This document shows, piece by piece, positions 16,787 to 25,356 of a DNA stretch of 64,000 nt. Both the position numbers and the translations under genes were made by a program. This stretch comes from Runella sp. CRIBMP (GTDB lineage: Bacteria; Bacteroidota; Bacteroidia; Cytophagales; Spirosomataceae): contig NZ_JAAAKZ010000001.1 of assembly GCF_009905605.1 (NCBI RefSeq), forward strand, positions 248,001-312,000. The letters are read 5' to 3'. The notes below the pieces were generated by a model that saw only the letters and a list, made by a program, of their open reading frames with translations, was not told the DNA's origin and made no database searches. The first letter of the stretch is position 1. Each line of letters starts with the position of its first letter.

Positions 16787-18262
16787 ATGGCACAGAAAAT
16801 TTTGGTTATAGACGACGACACCGACATTTGCTTACTATTACGTCGTTTTTTGAGCAAACACGGTTTTGAGGTGGCGGTGGCCCACAACGGTGTCACAGGC
16901 TTGGCAATTTTGGAAGAATTTCATCCCGATTTGGTCCTTACCGATTTCAAACTCGGCGACATGGACGGGGCCACGATTTTGACGCGCATCAAAGAAAAAT
17001 TCCCTCACCTGCCTGTGTTGATTATCACGGGCTATTCTGACATCAAAACGGCCATCAATGTCATGAAGCAGGGGGCGTATGACTATATCACAAAACCGCT
17101 CTTTCCAGATGAGATTTTACTTACGATTCGGAAAGCGCTCAATCACTCACAGGCCCATGAGCAGGGTGGGCAGTTTGCCGAAGAAGCAGCCCCTGCGACG
17201 CCCGGAAGCGCAACGCGCCGAAAAAGCACGCAAGCTCATTATATTTTTGGGGAAGGTCCCGAATCAACCTATCTCTACAAGCAGGTTGATTTGGTAGCTC
17301 CGACCAATTATAGCGTGCTTATTTACGGCGAAAGCGGCTCTGGAAAAGAAGCCGTTGCGCTCGAAATCCACAAGCGAAGCAAACGCGCTTCTGGTCCCTT
17401 TGTGGCAATGGACTGCGGTGCTATATCGCGAGAGCTCGCGGCAAGTGAGCTTTTCGGACACGAAAAAGGCTCTTTTACGGGTGCCCTTGCCCAGAAAATT
17501 GGCCACTTTGAAATGGCCAACGGAGGGACACTTTTTTTGGATGAAGTAGGCAATCTTCCCTACGACGTTCAAGTGTCACTTTTGCGGGTGGTGCAGGAAC
17601 GAAAGCTTAGGCGCATTGGCGGCAACCGCGAAATTGACGTCGATGTGCGCTTGATTGTGGCTTCCAATGAGCGATTAATGGACGCCGCCCGCCGCGGCCG
17701 ATTCCGGGAAGATTTATATTACCGTTTCAACGAGTTTAGCATTGATGTGCCGCCCCTGCGTGAGCGCCGGTCCGACCTGATGATTTTTGCCCAATTCTTT
17801 CTGGATAAAACAAATATTGAACTTGGAAAGCAGGTAAAAGGATTTACGCCCGAAGTTGAAAGGGCTTTTCGCGAATACCCTTGGCCGGGCAATCTACGCG
17901 AATTGCGCAACGTCATCAAGCGGTCTACGCTCCTCACCGAAGGCGATTACGTAGATGCCCGTACGTTGCCGTTTGAATTGTTAAATTATGAAAAACTGCT
18001 CTTTTTTGATTCAGGGACTTCAACAACCCCTTCCGTTCAAGATTTACCGCCCCCTCAGCCTTATTACGAAGCGCCCGCCGCTCCCAAACCATACACCAGT
18101 TCGAAGGTTGACCTCAAATCGGCGGCGTTGGAAGCCGAATATGAAATGATTTTGAACGTACTTAAACAGGTAAATTTTAATAAAAGTAAAGCGGCTCAGG
18201 CCTTGGGCATTGATCGGAAAACGCTTTACAATAAAATGAAAAATATAAACTTAAGTAACTGA
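16787..18262 (+). CDS. NtrC-type sigma-54-dependent response regulator
   Basis: A 491-residue activator: receiver (1-120, phospho-acceptor D53), AAA+ ATPase (about 150-390) with Walker A GESGSGKE at 181-188, the sigma-54 contact loop GSFTGA at 228-233 and Walker B LFLDE, then a proline-rich linker and a Fis-type helix-turn-helix at the C-terminus (NKSKAAQALGIDRKTLYNK). It should open sigma-54 promoters when phosphorylated. Its stop overlaps the start of the PAS kinase gene (TGATG), so the kinase is the likely partner. Confidence 0.95.
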   Translation: MAQKILVIDDDTDICLLLRRFLSKHGFEVAVAHNGVTGLAILEEFHPDLVLTDFKLGDMDGATILTRIKEKFPHLPVLIITGYSDIKTAINVMKQGAYDYITKPLFPDEILLTIRKALNHSQAHEQGGQFAEEAAPATPGSATRRKSTQAHYIFGEGPESTYLYKQVDLVAPTNYSVLIYGESGSGKEAVALEIHKRSKRASGPFVAMDCGAISRELAASELFGHEKGSFTGALAQKIGHFEMANGGTLFLDEVGNLPYDVQVSLLRVVQERKLRRIGGNREIDVDVRLIVASNERLMDAARRGRFREDLYYRFNEFSIDVPPLRERRSDLMIFAQFFLDKTNIELGKQVKGFTPEVERAFREYPWPGNLRELRNVIKRSTLLTEGDYVDARTLPFELLNYEKLLFFDSGTSTTPSVQDLPPPQPYYEAPAAPKPYTSSKVDLKSAALEAEYEMILNVLKQVNFNKSKAAQALGIDRKTLYNKMKNINLSN

Positions 18263-19863
18263 TGCCGCTTGCCGAAGTCCCCGTTGCTGTCCCAAACCCC
18301 TTTCGACTTGACCTAACCGGGAAACAAGTAGAAAGGTTGTTTCAGATTTCGCCCGATTTGGTGTACATCATTGACGTGAACCTACGCAAAATGGTGTTTA
18401 TCAGCAATCGTGTACAAGACATACTGGGCTATACTTACGACGACATTCAGCAGATGGGCGGGTCGCTGATTTCGGTATTGATCCATCCTGACTTAAATCG
18501 TTTTGTGGCGGAAACCTACCAACGTTTTGCGGCCCTGAAAGAAGGAGAAACGGCTAAATTTACGTTTGAAATACGCCACAAAAATGGTAGTATTCGCAGT
18601 ATACGCAGTCGAGCAACGGTATTGACGTACGATGAGCAAGGAAAAAACCACCTCATCCTGAACGTGGCCGAAGATGTCACGGATGCGCTTGCTCATGAGA
18701 TGGACTTGCAAAAAAAGCAGTATCAAATCAACGAAACTGAGGTTATTTTTAAATGCGGAAGCTGGGAGTGGCAAAAGAATGAAAAGGGGATTCGGTGGTC
18801 TGAGGGGCTGTTTAGACTGATGGGGCTTGCGCCAGAGGCTTATCCTGACAAATGCGTGACGAGGGCTTTTTTTGAAAGCTTCATTGTGCCCGAAGATTTG
18901 GCCCGCGTCCAAAATTATTCCAAAACGGTATTGGCCGAAAAAAATGATACTTTTCAAATAGAGCACCGCATCATTGATGCCGCTGGAAACCTAAAATACT
19001 TGACGTTGAGGGCGCGCTGCCAATACGGAGAAGATGGGCGATTGGAACGCGTGATAGGCGTAGCCGCCGACCGTACCGAAATAGAAACCTATCAAAAAGA
19101 ATTGGAACGCCGGCTGGTAGCCCTCAAAAAAAGCAACCAAGACTTGGAGCAATTTGCGTATGTAGCCTCGCACGATTTGCAGGAACCCCTGCGTAAAATC
19201 ATTGCATTCGGCGAACGGTTGGATAAAAAATACAAAGAACAACTCGGGACCGAGGGACAGTTTTTTGTAGAAAGAATGACCAATGCAGCCTATCGCATGA
19301 ATGGCCTGATTGAAGATTTACTTACTTATTCGCGGGTGTCGCGGCAAACTGAATCGCTTACTTTTATCTCGCTTGAAGAAGTCGTAAAGAATGTAATTGA
19401 AGATTTGGAAGTAAAAATTCAGGACAAAAATGCCACGATTAGTATCGACAAACTCCCTACTATTGAGGCACGCCCAGTACAAATGCATCAACTGTTTCTC
19501 AATTTAATTGAGAATGCCCTGAAGTTTACCCAGCCATCGGTGGCTCCAGTGGTAACAGTGAAGGCGCGTAAGGCCAACATTCAGGAAATCAAGGGAATCA
19601 TGCAGATTAACCCCCATGAAACCTATTACAGAGTAAGTGTTTCTGACAATGGAATTGGTTTTGAACCAGAATATGCCGAGCGGATTTTTACTATTTTTCA
19701 ACGTTTACATGGCCGCTCCGAATACGAAGGTACAGGCTTGGGGCTTGCTATTTGCCGTAAAATAGTAGAATCCAATCATGGGTACATTGAGGCGCACGGA
19801 AAAGTAGGTGGTGGAGCCGAATTTATTTTTTATTTACCCCTCAGACAGCATGAGACAAGGTGA
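18262..19863 (+). CDS. PAS-domain sensor histidine kinase
   Basis: A 533-residue cytoplasmic kinase without membrane segments: PAS at about 20-140 (LVYIIDVNLRKMVFISNRVQDILGY), a second PAS with PAC at about 160-275, coiled coil, HisKA with His304 in ASHDLQEPLRKII, and HATPase (DNGIGFEPEYAERIF, GTGLGLAICRKIV). Its start overlaps the NtrC-type gene by one base. The kinase core is a close relative of the CHASE3 kinase at 13558, and it too is followed by an Rcp1-like receiver. Confidence 0.92.
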   Translation: MPLAEVPVAVPNPFRLDLTGKQVERLFQISPDLVYIIDVNLRKMVFISNRVQDILGYTYDDIQQMGGSLISVLIHPDLNRFVAETYQRFAALKEGETAKFTFEIRHKNGSIRSIRSRATVLTYDEQGKNHLILNVAEDVTDALAHEMDLQKKQYQINETEVIFKCGSWEWQKNEKGIRWSEGLFRLMGLAPEAYPDKCVTRAFFESFIVPEDLARVQNYSKTVLAEKNDTFQIEHRIIDAAGNLKYLTLRARCQYGEDGRLERVIGVAADRTEIETYQKELERRLVALKKSNQDLEQFAYVASHDLQEPLRKIIAFGERLDKKYKEQLGTEGQFFVERMTNAAYRMNGLIEDLLTYSRVSRQTESLTFISLEEVVKNVIEDLEVKIQDKNATISIDKLPTIEARPVQMHQLFLNLIENALKFTQPSVAPVVTVKARKANIQEIKGIMQINPHETYYRVSVSDNGIGFEPEYAERIFTIFQRLHGRSEYEGTGLGLAICRKIVESNHGYIEAHGKVGGGAEFIFYLPLRQHETR

Positions 19864-19909
19864 GCTGGTCTGTGAAAAACAACCCTGCTTATAACTAATC
19901 TGACGTACT

Positions 19910-20380
19910 ATGGACACCACAGAGATGCGTGAAGCGCGAAAAAGTGTTATGATTCTGATTGCCGACGATGACGAGGATGATCGGATGTTTACGAAGGAGG
20001 CTTTTGAGGAGAATTATCTGCTGAACGAAATTCGCTTTGTAAATGATGGTGTGGAATTATTGGACTACCTGAAGCGCCGTAATAAATACATCAATCCTGA
20101 CGATAGCCCCCGTCCAGGAATTATCCTGCTAGACCTCAATATGCCCAAAATGGACGGGCGGGAGGCGTTGAAGGCAATCAAATCTGACCCTGACCTCTGG
20201 GCCATCCCCGTTGTGGTACTCACTACCTCGAAGGCCGAGCAAGATGTGTTGCAAACCTACGATTTAGGCGTCAATTGTTTCATTACAAAGCCCGTGTCTT
20301 TTGCAGAATTTATAGAAGTAGCCCGCACTGTCGGGCATTATTGGTTTGATATTGTCCAACTTCCCAACTCCCTCGACTGA
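19910..20380 (+). CDS. Rcp1-like single-domain response regulator
   Basis: A 156-residue receiver, paralogous to the one at 13082: ILIADDDEDDR, phospho-acceptor D75 in LLDLNMPKMDGRE, IPVVVLTTSKAEQD and K127. No output domain. It sits 46 bases after the PAS kinase and its stop overlaps the next kinase start by one base (TGATG), placing it between two kinases in one operon. It could accept phosphate from either. Confidence 0.9.
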   Translation: MDTTEMREARKSVMILIADDDEDDRMFTKEAFEENYLLNEIRFVNDGVELLDYLKRRNKYINPDDSPRPGIILLDLNMPKMDGREALKAIKSDPDLWAIPVVVLTTSKAEQDVLQTYDLGVNCFITKPVSFAEFIEVARTVGHYWFDIVQLPNSLD

Positions 20381-21813
20381 TGCAGAACGACACCATTAGA
20401 CTACTCATTGTAGATGATGATGAAGATGATTTTTTCCTTACGTCAGATTATCTCAAAGATATTCGCAACAAAAAATTTATCATTACGTGGGCGGGTTCGT
20501 TTTCCGCAGGAATTGAACAACTGACCCACGCCAAATTTGATTTATGTTTCTTTGATTTTCTGCTTGGTGCCAAAACTGGAATTGACCTTTTGAAAGCGGC
20601 GATTCAGAGCGGCGTAAGCTGTCCGATTGTGCTCCTGACGGGCAAAGGTGATAAGCGAGTGGATGTGGAGGCCATGCGATTAGGCGCAATGGACTATCTC
20701 GTAAAGAGTGAGTTGGATTCCGAAAAGCTTGAACGCTGCATCCGATACGCCCTCGAACGCTCGGCGGTTTTGCAGCGCTTGCGCGAAAGTGAAACGCGTT
20801 TGCGGGGAATTTTTGGCCAGTTGAAAGATGCCGTTTTGCTCAAATGGCCCAAAGGACTCGTTTTTTATCACAATGATACTGCCCTTGACCTATTGGGGTA
20901 TACAGAAGCAGAAATCCTGCAATTGCACTCGCAGGATTTGTTTGCGATTCCGGCGCAGCACTCTATGTATGTACATGTGCTGGAAGAAAAGGGCTTGGTC
21001 GAAAATCTGGAAATGTGGCTGGTGCGCAAAAGCGGGGAGCGCGTACTTTGTTCTCTGCACGCCAGCAAACAAAATGATAGCGAAGGAAAGGCGTACTATC
21101 TGCTTGTTATTCAGGATATTACTGAGCGAAAAAAAGTGGAGCGTGACAGGCTATTAGCCGAAAAATCAGCATCGACGGCTCGCTTAGTGCGTACGTTGGC
21201 GCATGAAGTCCGTAATCCGCTCACCAATATTCACTTATCGCTCGACCAGCTGGAGACTGATTTACAGGACGATGACCAGCGGTTATTTGTGGATATTATT
21301 CGTCGAAACGGTAAGCGTATCAATACCCTTATTACGGAGCTTCTCAATTCGTTTAAGCCACATGAAGCCGTATTTAAGCGAATTTCTATTCATGAATTAT
21401 TGGATCAGACCGTCAATGAGGCCGAAGACAGACTGAGCCTAAAAAAAATTATACTCAATAAAGTTTATGGAAAAGACTGTTTGTTGCTCCTAGACGAACC
21501 CAAAATTAAAATCGCGTTACTCAATTTAATTATCAACGCGATTGAGGCCATGGAAGAAAACAAAGGCGTGTTGACGTTGTCGATGGAAATGTCTAAAACT
21601 TCCTGCTGTGTAAAAGTACAGGACAATGGCTCTGGAATAAGTCCAGAAAACATTAACCGCCTGTTTGAGCCTTATTTTACGTCCAAATCAAACGGGTTGG
21701 GGTTAGGACTCGCGGCTACGCTGACCATTTTGCAATCCCATCGGGCTTCAGTTGAGGTCGAGTCGGAGGAAGGAAAAGGAACAACTTTTACCGTTACGTT
21801 TCCTTTGAATTAA
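20380..21813 (+). CDS. Receiver-PAS histidine kinase with N-terminal REC
   Basis: A 477-residue protein with receiver first (1-125, phospho-acceptor D59 in FFDFLLG, K109), PAS at about 140-250, HisKA with His275 in LAHEVRNPLTNIHLSL, and HATPase (DNGSGISPENINRLF, GLGLGLAATLTIL). The REC-PAS-HisKA order suggests its activity is switched by phosphorylation from an upstream kinase. The AHEVRNPL phosphoacceptor box is of the NtrB-like class, which makes it a second candidate partner of the NtrC-type activator. Last gene of the four-gene run. Confidence 0.92.
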   Translation: MQNDTIRLLIVDDDEDDFFLTSDYLKDIRNKKFIITWAGSFSAGIEQLTHAKFDLCFFDFLLGAKTGIDLLKAAIQSGVSCPIVLLTGKGDKRVDVEAMRLGAMDYLVKSELDSEKLERCIRYALERSAVLQRLRESETRLRGIFGQLKDAVLLKWPKGLVFYHNDTALDLLGYTEAEILQLHSQDLFAIPAQHSMYVHVLEEKGLVENLEMWLVRKSGERVLCSLHASKQNDSEGKAYYLLVIQDITERKKVERDRLLAEKSASTARLVRTLAHEVRNPLTNIHLSLDQLETDLQDDDQRLFVDIIRRNGKRINTLITELLNSFKPHEAVFKRISIHELLDQTVNEAEDRLSLKKIILNKVYGKDCLLLLDEPKIKIALLNLIINAIEAMEENKGVLTLSMEMSKTSCCVKVQDNGSGISPENINRLFEPYFTSKSNGLGLGLAATLTILQSHRASVEVESEEGKGTTFTVTFPLN

Positions 21814-21891
21814 TTAAGGTATACTCGAAGAGACTGATTTGATCGTAATTGGAGATTTAGACTAAGTTGTTAGAATCCTAATTGTCACTTG

Positions 21892-21947
21892 TAGACTTTC
21901 CAAGTTTGAATCTTTGATTGTTGAATAAAACTTGGAAAGTCTATTTT
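21892..21947. terminator. Bidirectional terminator, 16-bp perfect inverted repeat
   Basis: 21892-21907 and 21928-21943 are exact reverse complements with a 20-base loop, followed by TTTT. It lies between the convergent kinase operon and the TspO-like gene. Confidence 0.75.
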
Positions 21948-21958
21948 GTGCCATTACG

Positions 21959-22813
21959 TTAATTGGAGTTAATAATGGTTTGAGTTGTTTCGACGACTTT
22001 TACTTTTTTGGTTCTGAACAAAGAGCCTGTGATTTCTGCAATGACCGCCGCGCTAACAACGATAATGCCGAATACTGAAGACCACACCACAAAACGGTGG
22101 TACACGTCTGCATCGAGCCGGGCGATAATGACCCCGATAAGCGCCCAAATAACCGACAAACCGATGTAGGCATTTCTTAATTTCAGCAAGGCAAAACTGC
22201 CGATAATCGCCCCAGCCAGCACCATGGCGGAGGCCCAGAATACTTCACTTTGTCCCCAGCCGTTCCAGTCTAAAATCACTAACAAAGTAGTCGCGTTGGC
22301 AACGGTGGCAATGCACAACCACCCCAAATAAAGCCCAAATGGTGCTTTGACGGAAAAACGGGAGTTTTTGGCTAAATAAGGCGTTAGGGAGTCAATTCTG
22401 GCGTTGATATTGATTAACTGGCCTAAAAATAATACCATTATGAAAACCGAAAAAGCCACGTATTCATAATGCCAGACCAGAATCCAGACCATATTCAAGA
22501 TACAGGTAATGATAAAACGAGGCCCAATCACGGTGACCGTTTCGGCCGTGGCGGGGTCGACCTGAGCGCTGAAGAGTGATTTACTTTGTTTGATACAAAA
22601 GACCAATAACAACAGGTAAATCACGCCCCAAATCGAAAAAGTGACGGGGGCGGGGACAAACAAGTTGGGGTATTGATTAGAGAGTTGCCCAGTGGTCTTG
22701 TCATTAATCGGCAAGGCATTTGCCAGGTAATTCACAAAGACCATCGCTAAAAAAAAGACCCAATTCAAAATTTGATAGGTTTTTACGGCAGATTTATTCC
22801 AAAGCGTTGTCAT
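21959..22813 (-). CDS. TspO/MBR-related tryptophan-rich sensory protein
   Basis: A 284-residue membrane protein with eight or nine hydrophobic segments and many tryptophans. The N-terminal part (VFFLAMVFVNYLANALPIN then PAPVTFSIWGVIYLLLL) is the pattern of the long tryptophan-rich sensory proteins related to TspO. Short TspO proteins bind porphyrins and respond to oxidative stress; for this longer form the ligand is unknown. It is transcribed toward the kinase operon and away from the tiny membrane genes. Confidence 0.75.
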   Translation of the reverse strand: MTTLWNKSAVKTYQILNWVFFLAMVFVNYLANALPINDKTTGQLSNQYPNLFVPAPVTFSIWGVIYLLLLVFCIKQSKSLFSAQVDPATAETVTVIGPRFIITCILNMVWILVWHYEYVAFSVFIMVLFLGQLININARIDSLTPYLAKNSRFSVKAPFGLYLGWLCIATVANATTLLVILDWNGWGQSEVFWASAMVLAGAIIGSFALLKLRNAYIGLSVIWALIGVIIARLDADVYHRFVVWSSVFGIIVVSAAVIAEITGSLFRTKKVKVVETTQTIINSN

Positions 22814-23013
22814 ATAAGTGATAGTTAAGGTTAGAAGGCTGAAGTCAACAATTATTCCACGCGGATATCCACTGCGAAAATGGGGAAAATATTCCTCATA
22901 TTAGGTTGTGTAGAACCCAGTTTTCTACATTTTTTACTCGTATTGCCTTGTGGCACAAGTGTTTTAAAAATATAGTTGTCTAAACGAAATGAAACCTTTT
23001 AATTTTTAAAGCC
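22814..23013. other. Divergent AT-rich promoter region
   Basis: A 200-base gap between the TspO-like gene (-) and the lmo0937-type gene (+). It contains TGGCAC at 22951-22956 and, with 20-base spacing, TTG at 22948 and TATAGTTG at 22971-22978, which is a partial match to the Bacteroidota promoter. Neither is strong enough to call outright. Confidence 0.35.
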
Positions 23014-23166
23014 ATGCGTTCTCTATTATATATCATCGCTGTTATTCTGGTTGTTGGTTGGCTTATTGGAACTTTTGCTTACAGTGCTGGAGGACTTATT
23101 CACATCCTTTTGGTACTAGCAGTTATTTCGCTAATCATCGGTTTTATTCGCCGGGGAACTATATAG
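23014..23166 (+). CDS. lmo0937 family small membrane protein
   Basis: A 50-residue protein almost entirely formed by two membrane helices separated by SAGGLIHILL, the signature of lmo0937/DUF5670 proteins (YIIAVILVVGWLIGTFAYSAGG). These occur widely beside stress genes; function unknown. Translated by eye from the ATG at 23014 in context GCCATG to the TAG at 23164. The TAG overlaps the first copy of a ~43-base direct repeat. Confidence 0.85.
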   Translation: MRSLLYIIAVILVVGWLIGTFAYSAGGLIHILLVLAVISLIIGFIRRGTI

Positions 23167-23267
23167 TGCGTAGATATAACACCGAACTTTTACTTTACTC
23201 AGCGTTATATATAAAAGTGGTTTGTGCGTAGATATGACATCGTAAAACTCTAATTTACTTAATGTTA
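23166..23267 (+). repeat. Imperfect ~43-base tandem direct repeat
   Basis: GTGCGTAGATAT begins at 23166 and again at 23224. Similarity continues for about 43 bases (RACAYCG, TTTACTT, GTTAT) and the second copy ends at the ATG of the next small gene. The spacing is 58 bases. It may be a duplicated promoter/leader or a remnant of gene duplication. Confidence 0.6.
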
Positions 23268-23446
23268 TGGAAATTGCTTTGTTAATTACTATTACCGGAT
23301 TTGTGGGTTTGGCCACCTCGGTAGGCATGTTGTATCTATCGCATTCACCCACTACGCACACTGCGGATTCGATTAGAAGATTTAGCCAACAAAAGCGGGA
23401 TGATTTTTTTCGAAAGGTCAAACTGAATTCCCACCGAATTAAATAA
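23267..23446 (+). CDS. Small membrane protein, 59 residues
   Basis: ATG at 23267, stop TAA at 23444-23446. Residues 3-25 form one membrane helix (ALLITITGFVGLATSVGMLY), followed by a basic, glutamine-rich cytoplasmic tail (SIRRFSQQKRDDFFRK). No family recognised. It lies 100 bases after the lmo0937-type gene, directly after the second copy of the repeat. Codon use looks like its neighbours, which supports a real gene despite its length. Confidence 0.55.
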   Translation: MEIALLITITGFVGLATSVGMLYLSHSPTTHTADSIRRFSQQKRDDFFRKVKLNSHRIK

Positions 23447-23624
23447 CTACGGACAGCATATTTTGTTATAAAAATACCAACGTAACCCCATTTGAACATT
23501 GATGCCCGGCACGACTTTTTAAGGATATATATTGAGCTCAGCCTAAGGAAATACAATATACAGAATTATCACCAAGATGAGTGACGAAGCCGAGAGGCAG
23601 GCTGTCTAATTGGGAAAACAAGCC

Positions 23625-24335
23625 ATGAAAACAATTAATATCAATATACCGATTAAAAGATTGTTCATTTTTGCGATGAGTCTTTCGTCTATCGCAGGGC
23701 TTTCCGGCTGTACATCCACACCAAACGTTAGAAAATCGGGGAACGATACCTCGGGAGCATCCAAACAGACAATCAGCAGGTCTAAAAACCCCGCCAATTT
23801 TGCCATCGTGGCATCAACAATCGGTGGAGCTGCGGGTGCTGTTATTGAAAAATACATGGAAAAACAGGCTACAGTCCTGAACCGTGATTTGAGCGGAATA
23901 GCCTTAGTAGAACGTATCGGAGAGGGCATAAAGATTACAGTGAGTTCAGTTGTGTTGTTTGAAAGTGATAGTTATGCCCTCTCTAATACACCTCAGGAAC
24001 AACTGAAAAAAATGGCCGAAACACTGATTACCTACAAAGATACGGAGCTGTTGATTGCGGGTCATACGGATGGAGTAGGAGATGCCAAGCAAAACCAAAT
24101 TTTATCCGAAAAAAGGGCCGAATCATTCGCAGATTTTTTGCTGGCCCACAACGTGCCGCTATTACGAATGGTGACACAAGGCTTTGGTGAACAAACGCCC
24201 AAGGTCTCTAATGGCACCGATGAAGGACGACGTATGAATCAGCGGATTGAGATAGCTATCGTGGCCAATCAAACCTTGAAACAAGACGCCAAGCGCCAAG
24301 CAGAACAAGATAAGATTAGTAAGAAAAATGGCTAA
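23625..24335 (+). CDS. OmpA family lipoprotein
   Basis: A 236-residue protein starting at MKTININIPI; an in-frame ATG at 23610 would add five residues. A lipobox (GLSGC) gives a lipidated cysteine near residue 29. A glycine-rich helix (IVASTIGGAAGAVIEKYME) precedes the OmpA C-terminal domain (about 105-215), with LLIAGHTDGVGDAKQN and LSEKRAESFADFL, which binds peptidoglycan. It resembles YiaD-type envelope proteins. The tail is charged. The next small gene overlaps its stop by 8 bases. Confidence 0.85.
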   Translation: MKTININIPIKRLFIFAMSLSSIAGLSGCTSTPNVRKSGNDTSGASKQTISRSKNPANFAIVASTIGGAAGAVIEKYMEKQATVLNRDLSGIALVERIGEGIKITVSSVVLFESDSYALSNTPQEQLKKMAETLITYKDTELLIAGHTDGVGDAKQNQILSEKRAESFADFLLAHNVPLLRMVTQGFGEQTPKVSNGTDEGRRMNQRIEIAIVANQTLKQDAKRQAEQDKISKKNG

Positions 24336-24540
24336 TAAGTCCTTAAAAAACAACGATATGCCAGAGAGCCTCATCACACCTCAGGATTTTGAAAAGAACC
24401 CTAAAACGGGTGAAATTCACAAAAAAGAGGAAGAAACGTTGCCCAAAACAACTGACGTAGACCCCGAAAAAGTAGACATCAAGTTGTACAAAGAGATAAA
24501 GAAAAACGCCGAAGAAGCCGAAAAATACACGGGCGGATAG
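24328..24540 (+). CDS. Small acidic hydrophilic protein
   Basis: A 70-residue protein rich in Glu, Lys, Asp and Pro with no hydrophobic segment, probably disordered (DFEKNPKTGEIHKKEEE). It starts inside the end of the OmpA lipoprotein gene (8-base overlap), indicating coupled translation. No family recognised. Confidence 0.6.
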   Translation: MANKSLKNNDMPESLITPQDFEKNPKTGEIHKKEEETLPKTTDVDPEKVDIKLYKEIKKNAEEAEKYTGG

Positions 24541-24554
24541 AAAAGACAATAGCC

Positions 24555-24806
24555 ATGAAAAAGACATTGATTGAAGACGAAATAATTGCGGATAAAACAA
24601 AAATGATATCCGGAAATACAGAAAACTCAACCGATGCGCTGTTTTCGGACACAATTGTGCCAGAAAAAACGCCCGAAGAAATTAAAATCAAGTCTGATGT
24701 TGCGCACACTTCCGAAGAGGAGAGCATCGACTATTCAAAGAGCAAAAACATGAGCGGCAATCGTGGGTACAATGAAGTACCCAACACGGTTCCAATCAAA
24801 AAATAG
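24555..24806 (+). CDS. Small acidic hydrophilic protein
   Basis: An 83-residue, strongly hydrophilic protein rich in Glu, Asp, Ser, Thr and Lys, without membrane segment or signal peptide. It follows the previous small acidic gene by 14 bases (start context GCCATG) and ends before a terminator, so it is the last gene of the OmpA-lipoprotein unit. It could be a stress-induced disordered protein; no family was recognised. Confidence 0.55.
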   Translation: MKKTLIEDEIIADKTKMISGNTENSTDALFSDTIVPEKTPEEIKIKSDVAHTSEEESIDYSKSKNMSGNRGYNEVPNTVPIKK

Positions 24807-24848
24807 TGTAGTAGATTTTTCATAAGGTAAAGGGTTTAGGAATGGGTG

Positions 24849-24884
24849 AGAGCCGGGAGATTTTGTCCCCCGGCTCTTTTTTTG
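24849..24884 (+). terminator. Rho-independent terminator
   Basis: AGAGCCGGG (24849-24857) pairs with CCCGGCTCT (24869-24877), followed by seven T residues. Confidence 0.85.
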
Positions 24885-25003
24885 TATAAAATAGACTGCG
24901 GTGTTTTGTGCTGAAATGGGCTTGGTGGTGAACTTTTAGGTGATTTTAGATGGTTAGATTTTGGGTAGAATTGCTTCTCATTATAAAACCCCCTTCCAAA
25001 ACC

Positions 25004-25306
25004 ATGTTTGTACATCACGTTTTCTTTTTTTTGAAAAATCCCGACAGCGCCGCCGACCGCGACCAATTGGTGGCAGGCCTTCAGACCTTAACCGCGCTTG
25101 AGGGTGTAAAACTTGCCCACATCGGCAAAGTAGCCGATACCCACCGGGGAGTTATTGACCGTTCGTATTCGGTGTCGTGGCTGATGCTGTTTGAAACCAA
25201 AGCCGAGCAGGATGTGTATCAAGACCACCCCATTCACCATAAATTTGTGGAAAACTGCGCGCACTTGTGGGAAAAGGTCATTGTGTACGATTCAGATGAT
25301 ATTTAA
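25004..25306 (+). CDS. Dabb family protein (stress-responsive alpha/beta barrel)
   Basis: A 100-residue protein starting at MFVHHVFFFLKNPD; the upstream ATG at 24950 adds 18 residues unlike the family. The sequence matches Dabb domains: an N-terminal HHVFFFL strand, LVAGLQTL helix, and the SYSVSWLMLFETKAEQDVYQDHPIHHKFVE core. Such proteins form dimeric ferredoxin-like barrels. Function is not established. Followed by a terminator. Confidence 0.85.
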   Translation: MFVHHVFFFLKNPDSAADRDQLVAGLQTLTALEGVKLAHIGKVADTHRGVIDRSYSVSWLMLFETKAEQDVYQDHPIHHKFVENCAHLWEKVIVYDSDDI

Positions 25307-25316
25307 TGGATACCCG

Positions 25317-25343
25317 CGGCATGGCGTAAGTCATGCCGTTTTT
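25317..25343 (+). terminator. Rho-independent terminator after the Dabb gene
   Basis: CGGCATG (25317-25323) pairs with CATGCCG (25332-25338), extended by two inner pairs around a GTAA loop, followed by TTTTT. It covers an alternative upstream start of the next gene and so favours the ATG at 25357. Confidence 0.7.
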
Positions 25344-25356
25344 GTTCTTATCCCCC

